DNA of 64,000 bases. It comes from Maribacter sp. 1_MG-2023 (GTDB lineage Bacteria; Bacteroidota; Bacteroidia; Flavobacteriales; Flavobacteriaceae). The notes under the pieces were generated by a model. That model had not been told where the DNA came from, did not search any database, and saw nothing but the letters and a program-made list of their open reading frames with translations. Both the position numbers and the translations under genes were made by a program. Shown one piece after another: positions 54,541 through 61,645 of this stretch (its first letter is position 1; every line of letters begins with the position of its first letter). The stretch covers positions 124,001 through 188,000 of the forward strand of contig NZ_JAUOPN010000005.1 of assembly GCF_030547005.1 (NCBI RefSeq), given 5' to 3'.

Positions 54541-55929
54541 ATGAAAAACATTTTTACCTCATCTATTTTAACTCTTTCCCTCGCCTTGGTATTTACGGCT
54601 TGTGGAGATACAAAGAGTAAGAAAGCTGAAGCTATTGCAGAAGAAGCGGTAGCCTCAAAAACTAAAATGCTAGATATTGAAAAGCCGCAGTTAACTTTTG
54701 GTTTTATAAAACTTACCGATATGGCGCCTTTGGCCATTGCAAAAGAAAAAGGCTTTTTTGAAGAAGAAGGACTTTTCGTTTCGGTAGAAGCACAATCTAA
54801 CTGGAAAAATGTTTTAGACCGTGTAATCGATGGTCAATTAGACGGATCACATATGTTGGCAGGTCAGCCAATTGCTGCAGGAGCAGGTTTTGGTAGACAA
54901 GCAGAATTGGTTACTCCATTTTCAATGGATTTAAATGGTAACGGAATTACGGTATCTAATGATGTTTGGTCTAAAATGAAGCCAAATGTACCTGCAGATT
55001 CAGATGGTAAGCCAATTCACCCAATAAAGGCAGATGCTTTAAAGCCGGTGATTACTTCGTATAAAAATGAAGGGAAACCATTTAAAATGGGAATGGTTTT
55101 CCCAGTATCTACACACAACTATGAATTGCGTTATTGGTTAGCTGCTGCTGGTATTCACCCAGGTATGTATACTGCAGATAATGTACAAGGTCAAATAGAT
55201 GCCGAGGTTTTACTTTCAGTTACGCCTCCGCCACAAATGCCAGCTACATTAGAGTCAGGTACTATTTACGGATACTGTGTAGGTGAGCCTTGGAACCAAC
55301 AAGCTGTTTTTAAAGGTATCGGTGTACCGGTTACAACAAACTATGATATCTGGAAAAATAATCCAGAGAAAGTATTTGTAATGACGAAGGAATTCGTAGA
55401 GCAAAATCCGAATACTGCCATAGCGGTTACTAAAGCATTGATCAGAGCTGGTAAGTGGTTAGATGAACCAACTAATAGAGCCGAAGCGGTAGAAATACTT
55501 TCAATGTCACAATACGTTGGTGCGCCAAAAGAAGTGTTGGCAAACTCTATGACAGGTACATTTGAATTTGAAAAAGGCGATAAGCGTGAAATGCCAGATT
55601 TTAATGTTTTCTATAAGTACAACGCAACATATCCATTCTATTCTGACGGAATATGGTTCTTGACACAAATGCGTAGATGGGGTCAAATTCCTGAATCAAA
55701 ATCTTCCGATTGGTACGCAAGTACAATAAAAGATATCTACAGACCGGATATTTGGAAAAAAGCAGCAGATCTTTTGGTTGCAGAGGGTCAAATACCAGCA
55801 GCAGATGTTCCAGATACTGATGGTTACAAAGCAGCGACTTCAGATTTTATAGATGGAACGAGCTATGATGCCAAAGATCCAATTGGGTATATCAATAGTT
55901 TCTCGATTGGAAACAAAGACAAGAAATAA
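54541..55929 (+). CDS. nrtA: Nitrate ABC transporter substrate-binding lipoprotein (NrtA-like)
   Basis: 462 residues with a lipoprotein signal ([15 protein letters not shown], Cys21). The body belongs to the NrtA/CmpA nitrate-bicarbonate binding family: [20 protein letters not shown] at the start, [48 protein letters not shown] and [11 protein letters not shown]. Being lipid-anchored rather than soluble fits a Gram-negative relative of the cyanobacterial proteins. Opens the ABC operon with the permease 33 bases downstream. Confidence 0.9.
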   Translation: MKNIFTSSILTLSLALVFTACGDTKSKKAEAIAEEAVASKTKMLDIEKPQLTFGFIKLTDMAPLAIAKEKGFFEEEGLFVSVEAQSNWKNVLDRVIDGQLDGSHMLAGQPIAAGAGFGRQAELVTPFSMDLNGNGITVSNDVWSKMKPNVPADSDGKPIHPIKADALKPVITSYKNEGKPFKMGMVFPVSTHNYELRYWLAAAGIHPGMYTADNVQGQIDAEVLLSVTPPPQMPATLESGTIYGYCVGEPWNQQAVFKGIGVPVTTNYDIWKNNPEKVFVMTKEFVEQNPNTAIAVTKALIRAGKWLDEPTNRAEAVEILSMSQYVGAPKEVLANSMTGTFEFEKGDKREMPDFNVFYKYNATYPFYSDGIWFLTQMRRWGQIPESKSSDWYASTIKDIYRPDIWKKAADLLVAEGQIPAADVPDTDGYKAATSDFIDGTSYDAKDPIGYINSFSIGNKDKK

Positions 55930-55962
55930 TTAAAGTAATTCATTGACCTTAAATTAAATAGT

Positions 55963-57063
55963 ATGGAACAAGAAATGGTCTTAAAAAACGAGAATAGTTT
56001 GTTTTCTAGCTTGAAGCAAATGCTTTTGAAACTTACGCCAAGTATTAAAAAAGATGGTATTATAAAATCCTTAAAAAATACTGGTATAACTTTTCTATCC
56101 ATCTTATTGTTTATTGGTTTATGGCAAATGGGCTCTAAGGCACTTTACAACAAAGAAGCAGATTACAGAATTGAAAAAGCACTAACGGAAAGAGGCGAAG
56201 AGGCTGCTGTTGCAGAACGTGTGTGTATTGAATCTGGTGATAGTAGTTGTCAACCAAATACATTGCCATCGCCTTCTCAAGTATGGGCATCATTAAAATC
56301 TTTAGTCGCAGACCACCAGGTCATTCGTGCCGATAAAGCTGCATTTGCAGAGAAAATGGCGGTCACTAATGAGAAAATGATTTCTCAGGGTAAAGATCCA
56401 ATTGTATATACAGGTAGAGCCTCGTTTGTAGATATAGTCTTAACAAGTATAAAAACAGTATTTGCCGGTTTTCTTTTAGCAATGTTTATCGCAGTACCTA
56501 TTGGCATAATTATAGGTCTTAGTCCGTCATTAAGAAGTGCCTTCAACTGGTTCATTCAAATTTTTAAACCGGTATCGCCAGTTGTATGGTACCTGTTGGT
56601 TTTTATGATCGTAAAGACATTGTATATCGGTGACAGTTCTGATAATGCATTTGTTATCTCATTTATTAGTGTTGGTCTTTGTGCCATGTGGGCTACCTTG
56701 GTCAACACGGCAATGGGTGTTGCATCAGTAGATAAAGATTATATCAATGTTGCCAAAGTATTAAAGCTGGGCACTTTTCAAAAAGTGTTCAAGGTGATTT
56801 TACCTTCTTCTTTACCATTGATTTTTACAGGACTACGTATTACACTTTCTGTGGCTTGGATGGTATTGATCGCTATTGAACTTTTAGCACAAAGTCAGGG
56901 ATTAGGGCTTTTCGTTTGGGAAGAGTTTCAGAACGGGGCTAATGATTCTAACTCAAAAATCATTGTGGCAATGTTTGTCATTGGTATTATTGGTTTCTTG
57001 TTAGACAGACTGATGCTGGCCGTGCAGAATATGGTTTCTTTCAATAAAAATGAAATGGCATAA
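55963..57063 (+). CDS. nrtB: Nitrate ABC transporter permease (NrtB-like)
   Basis: 366 residues, one inner-membrane helix at about 41-62 (TFLSILLFIGLWQM) and the ABC permease core with about five helices from 150 on. The EAA-like loop is NVAKVLKLGTFQKVFKVILP. Compared with the usual 275-residue NrtB, there is an insert of about 90 residues (about 65-150, with ADYRIEKALTERGEEAAVAE and two Cys) between the first helix and the core. Such an insert would be periplasmic and could dock the lipid-anchored NrtA; inference only. Confidence 0.9.
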   Translation: MEQEMVLKNENSLFSSLKQMLLKLTPSIKKDGIIKSLKNTGITFLSILLFIGLWQMGSKALYNKEADYRIEKALTERGEEAAVAERVCIESGDSSCQPNTLPSPSQVWASLKSLVADHQVIRADKAAFAEKMAVTNEKMISQGKDPIVYTGRASFVDIVLTSIKTVFAGFLLAMFIAVPIGIIIGLSPSLRSAFNWFIQIFKPVSPVVWYLLVFMIVKTLYIGDSSDNAFVISFISVGLCAMWATLVNTAMGVASVDKDYINVAKVLKLGTFQKVFKVILPSSLPLIFTGLRITLSVAWMVLIAIELLAQSQGLGLFVWEEFQNGANDSNSKIIVAMFVIGIIGFLLDRLMLAVQNMVSFNKNEMA

Positions 57064-57082
57064 CGTTTTTAAAAGATAGAAC

Positions 57083-57922
57083 ATGGCATACTTAGAACTA
57101 AATAATATATACAAAACCTATGGTGAGGGAGAGAATAGTACAGAGGTACTTTCTAATATCAACCTTACTATGGAAGAAGGAGAGTTTGTAGCTATTGTAG
57201 GCTTTACCGGAAGTGGAAAAACCACTTTGGTCAATCTTATAAACGGCTTGTTACAACCAACTAGCGGTGAGGTGCTTTTTAAAGGAGTTCCCGTTACCGA
57301 TACCAGTCATGAGCGCGGTGTAATATTTCAAAACTATTCGCTTTTACCATGGTTGACGGTAGGACAAAATGTTTACATGGCAGTAAAAGAAGCCTTTCCA
57401 AAAGAGTCTAAAAAAGTACTGATGGAAAGGGTAAAAGAGTATGTAGGTATGGTAAACCTTAGTCCTGCAATTAATAAGAGACCAAAAGAATTATCTGGTG
57501 GTATGCGTCAAAGAGTAGCGGTAGCCCGTGCGTTGGCCATGAATCCAGAAATGATCATTATGGATGAACCTTTAGGAGCTTTAGATGCTTTGACCCGAGG
57601 AAATCTACAAGATGAAATTTTAAATATCTGGAGTCAAGACAAGCGTACGGCATTGTTGATTACTAACGATGTTGACGAAGGTATTTATATGGCAGATAGA
57701 ATTATTCCTCTAAAGCCAGGGCCAAATGCAACGTTGGGACCGGAGTTTAAAATAGACATTGAAAGACCAAGGGATAAAACGGCAATGAACGATAATCCTG
57801 AATATAAGAAAACCAGAAATGCCATTATAGAATATCTAATGGATATCGGCGATGAGAGAAAAACAATATCAGAGGTAGAATATAAATTACCAGAGCTAAC
57901 GCCTAAAAGCTTTGTAGCCTAA
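57083..57922 (+). CDS. Nitrate ABC transporter ATPase 1
   Basis: 279-residue ATPase of the NrtC/NrtD group. Walker A GFTGSGKTTLVNLI, Q-loop FQNYSLLPWLTV, signature LSGGMRQRVAVARALA, Walker B MIIMDEPLGALDA and a switch region LITNDVDEGIY, where the usual H-loop His is Asn. No binding-protein-like domain is fused, unlike cyanobacterial NrtC. Paired with the second ATPase 11 bases later, so a heterodimeric motor is likely. Confidence 0.92.
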   Translation: MAYLELNNIYKTYGEGENSTEVLSNINLTMEEGEFVAIVGFTGSGKTTLVNLINGLLQPTSGEVLFKGVPVTDTSHERGVIFQNYSLLPWLTVGQNVYMAVKEAFPKESKKVLMERVKEYVGMVNLSPAINKRPKELSGGMRQRVAVARALAMNPEMIIMDEPLGALDALTRGNLQDEILNIWSQDKRTALLITNDVDEGIYMADRIIPLKPGPNATLGPEFKIDIERPRDKTAMNDNPEYKKTRNAIIEYLMDIGDERKTISEVEYKLPELTPKSFVA

Positions 57923-57933
57923 AGAAATAGTAA

Positions 57934-58758
57934 ATGAACACAACACAACAATCTAACGAAGTATATTCAGAAAATGGCATTGTCTACCCTGATAATGTAA
58001 TGCTTGACCTTTCTAAATTAAAAAAGGTATACCCAACGCCAAAGGGAGATTACGTAGTGCTCGAAGATTTGAACTTACAAATTTTAAAAGAAGAATTTGT
58101 AACGATAATAGGGCACTCAGGTTGTGGTAAAACAACCATGCTTTCTATGATTGCAGGGCTGAACCCAATCTCTGGCGGTAATATCTCAGTACTGGGAAAT
58201 CCGGTAAAAGGTCCGGGTCCAGATAGAGGGGTCATATTTCAATCTCCAAGTTTAATGCCGTGGATGACCGCTTTGCAAAATGTATTGTTAGGGGTAAACC
58301 AAGTTTTTCCGCATGCAACCAAAGGGCAGCGCCAAGACATTGCAAAGTATTATTTGCATAAAGTAGGTTTAGAGAATGCATTCCATAAAAAGGCATCAGA
58401 ATTATCTCAAGGTATGCAACAGCGTGTTGGTATTGCCAGAGCATTTGCCATAAAGCCAAAAGTACTCTTGCTAGACGAGCCATTCGGAATGCTAGATTCT
58501 TTGACCAGGGGAGAACTTCAAGATATTCTCATAGAAATTTGGAACAAAGAAAAAATTACTGCGGTCATGATTACACATGATGTAGATGAAGCCATCTTTT
58601 TAGCAGATCGTGTGGTGATGATGACCAGTGGACCAAGTGCTAAAATCGGAGATATCCTTTCTATAGATTTTGAAAGGCCACGAACTCGTAAATCGGTTTT
58701 GGAGAACGATGATTATTACACGTATAGAAAACACCTAATAGACTTTTTAGAACACTAA
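57934..58758 (+). CDS. Nitrate ABC transporter ATPase 2
   Basis: 274 residues. Walker [18 protein letters not shown]-loop [12 protein letters not shown], signature [16 protein letters not shown] (Gln in place of the first Gly), Walker [14 protein letters not shown] and H-loop [11 protein letters not shown], here with the His kept. Thus the two ATPases differ in their signature and H-loop, suggesting one dominant catalytic site in the pair. A short N-terminal extension (about 25 residues) precedes the first strand. Substrate assignment rests on the NrtA/NrtB neighbours. Confidence 0.92.
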   Translation: MNTTQQSNEVYSENGIVYPDNVMLDLSKLKKVYPTPKGDYVVLEDLNLQILKEEFVTIIGHSGCGKTTMLSMIAGLNPISGGNISVLGNPVKGPGPDRGVIFQSPSLMPWMTALQNVLLGVNQVFPHATKGQRQDIAKYYLHKVGLENAFHKKASELSQGMQQRVGIARAFAIKPKVLLLDEPFGMLDSLTRGELQDILIEIWNKEKITAVMITHDVDEAIFLADRVVMMTSGPSAKIGDILSIDFERPRTRKSVLENDDYYTYRKHLIDFLEH

Positions 58759-58792
58759 CAAATAACAAACTCAATTATTAAATTTTATTATT

Positions 58793-60076
58793 ATGAAAAA
58801 GCAATATTTACTCATCACCTTATTGTTTCTGGCGGCAAATTCAATTTATGCCCAATTTACATTAGACGGGCAGTTTAGACCAAGAACAGAATATAGAAAT
58901 GGTTTCGGAAGTATAATTCCTGATGCTGCAGATGCCGGTTTCGCAATCTCTACACGTGGACGTTTAAATGCAAAGTATGAATCGGAAGCATATCAATTTT
59001 ATTTAAGTATACAAGATGTGATGGTTTGGGGTGAGAACAGACAAATTCTACCAGCTGACCAAAACGATTCTTTTTCAGTATTTGAAGCATGGGCAAACAT
59101 TAATTTAGGCAAAGGCTGGTCTACTAAGTTAGGTAGACAAGTTATTTCATATGACGACCAACGTATTTTCGGCGGACTCGATTGGGCGCAACAAGGTAGA
59201 AACCATGACGCGGGACTTTTAAAGTATAAGAAAGATAAATTTATGTTGGATGTAGGTCTTGCTTTTAGTCAAGATTTTGATAACCCAACAGGATTTCAAT
59301 CTGTAGGTACAGCGTATAACACATCTGGGTTTTTCACCTATAAAACCATGCAATATTTATATGCAAAACAACAATGGGATAAATTCTCCGGTAGCATATT
59401 GGCATTAAATAATGGTTTCCAGAATTTTGATACTGAAGGCGATGCAGATGGGGTAAGCAGTTTACAAACTATAGGTACTCATTTGGGTTATAAAGCAGGT
59501 AAATTTAATGCAGAGGCAAATGCATTTATCCAAACCGGTGAAAGACAGAACGAAGTTAAAGTTGGGGGTGCCTATTTGCTAGGTTTAGAGCTTGGGTATA
59601 AGGCTAGCGATAAAGTGTCTTTAGGTTTAGGTACAGAAGTAATCAGCGGAAACAAAGCTGATACCACAGACAAAACAGAGGCATTTTTTCCGTTATACGG
59701 AACCAATCATAAGTTCAACGGATTTATGGATTATTTCTATGTAGGTAACCACGCAAATTCTGTAGGGCTATTTGATATTCACGCCAGTGCAAAATTCGAT
59801 TTAGGAAAGAAATCTAGTTTATTGGTTAAAGTATTGAACTTTAGTGGAGAGCAAGAGTTACCGAGCGGAGAAAAATCATTAGGTACAGAAATTGATATGG
59901 TATTTGCCAAAAAGTTCAATGGTTATGGTCTTGCAATTGGCTACTCTCAAATGTTTGCTGCAGATGGTATGTATGAACTTAAAGGGGTTACAGAAGATTT
60001 GGCGGCTAGCAGTCAAAATTGGGCTTGGGTTCAATTAACGATTAAACCTCAATTTTTGAACACAAAGAAAGAGTAG
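58793..60076 (+). CDS. Outer-membrane porin of the alginate-export family, in the nitrate operon
   Basis: 427 residues with a signal peptide (LLITLLFLAANSIYAQ, ending residue 21) and beta-barrel strands throughout, beginning FTLDGQFRPRTEYRNGFG, a hallmark opening of the alginate_exp porin family, and ending WVQLTIKPQFL. Located 34 bases after the second nitrate ATPase and before a strong terminator, it most likely lets nitrate or another anion through the outer membrane; alginate itself is not implied. Confidence 0.85.
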   Translation: MKKQYLLITLLFLAANSIYAQFTLDGQFRPRTEYRNGFGSIIPDAADAGFAISTRGRLNAKYESEAYQFYLSIQDVMVWGENRQILPADQNDSFSVFEAWANINLGKGWSTKLGRQVISYDDQRIFGGLDWAQQGRNHDAGLLKYKKDKFMLDVGLAFSQDFDNPTGFQSVGTAYNTSGFFTYKTMQYLYAKQQWDKFSGSILALNNGFQNFDTEGDADGVSSLQTIGTHLGYKAGKFNAEANAFIQTGERQNEVKVGGAYLLGLELGYKASDKVSLGLGTEVISGNKADTTDKTEAFFPLYGTNHKFNGFMDYFYVGNHANSVGLFDIHASAKFDLGKKSSLLVKVLNFSGEQELPSGEKSLGTEIDMVFAKKFNGYGLAIGYSQMFAADGMYELKGVTEDLAASSQNWAWVQLTIKPQFLNTKKE

Positions 60077-60100
60077 TTTTATAAAAGTAAGTAGTTAGTT

Positions 60101-60146
60101 ATGCGGTCTATACAGCCTTGGTTGTGTAGGCCGTATTGTTGTTTTT
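60101..60146 (+). terminator. Strong rho-independent terminator after the porin gene
   Basis: ATGCGGTCTATACA (60101-60114) pairs with TGTGTAGGCCGTAT (60123-60136) over 14 base pairs (three G-T wobbles), loop GCCTTGGT, followed by TGTTGTTTTT. It ends the nrt-porin transcript before the response-regulator gene. Confidence 0.88.
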
Positions 60147-60167
60147 AAAATATGTAATTTAGCAGGG

Positions 60168-60183
60168 TACGTATAATTACCTA
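60168..60183 (+). promoter_or_regulatory. Operator-like TACGTATAATTACCTA at the response-regulator start
   Basis: TACGTA-TAAT-TACCTA, a 6-4-6 site with one substitution, ends five bases before the TTG start of the NarL-type gene. That position would block initiation if occupied, hinting at repression or at a start further upstream in the message. Confidence 0.5.
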
Positions 60184-60187
60184 TATT

Positions 60188-60859
60188 TTGAGTGAAACAA
60201 CGAGGATAGTATTGGCAGATGATCACGCTTTGGTTAGGGACGGAATCCGTTCTTTGTTGGAATCTGAATCTGATTTGGAAGTAATCGGTGAAGCATCGAA
60301 TGGTAAAGAAGCTATTGAATTGGTGGCGAAGGTAGATCCTGATCTTTTAATCATTGATATTAGAATGCCCGTCATGAACGGTATTGATGCCGTAGCTGAA
60401 CTAACCAAAAGCAATTCGCAAGTGAAGACCATTATTCTTTCCATGCACGACTCAGAAGAATACATCTTAAAATCTATTAGCTCTGGCGCTAATGGGTATC
60501 TATTAAAAGACACCGACAAGTCAGAATTCATTAAGGCAATACATACGGTAAGAGAAGGCGGTAAATACTTTAGTGGAGATATAAGTAATGTTTTAGTAAA
60601 TAACTTATTAGGTGCCAAAAAAGAAGAAGTAAAAGAAGAAGCGCCTCGCAAAACGGGAGATAATGTCTTTGATTTGACCAATAAAGAATTAAAGGTATTG
60701 GAGTTAGTATTATCAGGTTTAACCAATCAACAAATATCAGAGAAGCTACAAAATAGCAAACGTACTATTGAAACGCACCGTTTTAATTTAATGCGTAAGA
60801 TGGACGTAAAAAATCTTATTGATCTTTCTAAAAAATCGCAGAAGCACAATTTGATTTAG
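60188..60859 (+). CDS. NarL/FixJ-type response regulator
   Basis: 223 residues, receiver plus LuxR-type HTH. Acidic pocket LADDHALVRDG, phosphoacceptor in LLIIDIRMPVMNG, Lys in YLLKDTDKSE; DNA-binding helix region NKELKVLELVLSGLTNQQIS and SKRTIETHRFNLMRKM. A TTG at 60188 is the only start that opens before the first strand; no upstream ATG fits. It has no adjacent kinase, while the NarX-like kinase at 45502 has no adjacent regulator, so the two are probable partners. Confidence 0.88.
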   Translation: MSETTRIVLADDHALVRDGIRSLLESESDLEVIGEASNGKEAIELVAKVDPDLLIIDIRMPVMNGIDAVAELTKSNSQVKTIILSMHDSEEYILKSISSGANGYLLKDTDKSEFIKAIHTVREGGKYFSGDISNVLVNNLLGAKKEEVKEEAPRKTGDNVFDLTNKELKVLELVLSGLTNQQISEKLQNSKRTIETHRFNLMRKMDVKNLIDLSKKSQKHNLI

Positions 60860-60894
60860 AGATTTTTTTATAATATTGTAAGAAAATACTTTAA

Positions 60895-61347
60895 ATGAAA
60901 AGGAGCGTCTTAATAGCCTTTGTTACATTTGTCATGATTTTTAACTCTTGCGATGAATGTAAGGATAAAGCTTGTTTTACACCGCCAAATGGATTCACCT
61001 TTGAATTGGTTGATAAAACAACAAACGAAAATCTATTTACCAACGAGACCTTTAATTCCAATGAAATTAGTGTGACAAACCTTGCCGACAATTCGAATTT
61101 AGAATTTGATTTTATCGATGAGAATAATGTTAACTTGATTCAATTAAACTCAATAGGCTGGGAGTCTGAAAAGGTAGATGTATTAATAAATGTGTCTGGC
61201 ATTGATATTTTAAATTTAATAGTGGACGCCGAACGAACTACTGAAGATTGCTGCGAGTTCACGAGATATAATGACATTAGAATTGAAAATGCTGAATTTG
61301 AATTGAATGAGGAAAATGGAATTTATACCATCTTGGTAACTCAATAA
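60895..61347 (+). CDS. Small lipoprotein, hypothetical
   Basis: 150 residues starting MKRSVLIAFVTFVMIFNSCD with Cys19 as the lipobox cysteine. The mature part is beta-rich with a CDECKDKACF cluster near the start and CCEF later. Not recognised; likely an inner- or outer-membrane lipoprotein. It lies between the NarL-type gene and the nitrate reductase, but nothing in it shows a link to nitrate. Confidence 0.7.
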   Translation: MKRSVLIAFVTFVMIFNSCDECKDKACFTPPNGFTFELVDKTTNENLFTNETFNSNEISVTNLADNSNLEFDFIDENNVNLIQLNSIGWESEKVDVLINVSGIDILNLIVDAERTTEDCCEFTRYNDIRIENAEFELNEENGIYTILVTQ

Positions 61348-61574
61348 ACTAAACAGCCGGCATAACCTTAAGAGGTACACGAAAACAAAAATCTTTATGT
61401 CTCTGTACTATATTTAGAATCAACTTTCTATTATAATTAAAGAATTAATCAATTTACATCACGTTCTTTCACTTTAACATTTCAACACCTCACTTTCCTA
61501 TTTATTGATCCATTCTCAGTCTTAAGGCAGAATAATTGCGGATCACTCGATTATACGCAGAACATTTACGATAA

Positions 61575-61600
61575 AAAAGTACGTATTTATACGTACTTTT
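61575..61600 (+). promoter_or_regulatory. Perfect long operator palindrome upstream of nitrate reductase
   Basis: AAAAAGTACGTA-TTTA-TACGTACTTTTT reads as a palindrome with 12-base arms; its core TACGTATTTATACGTA (61580-61595) is the same site as at nirB, on the other strand. A TATAATTTG box (61601-61609) follows. The reductase ATG is at 61646. The rest of the 61348-61645 gap has no gene. Confidence 0.75.
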
Positions 61601-61645
61601 TATAATTTGCAGTATACTTCTGAACCATTCTTTATCAGTGATAAA

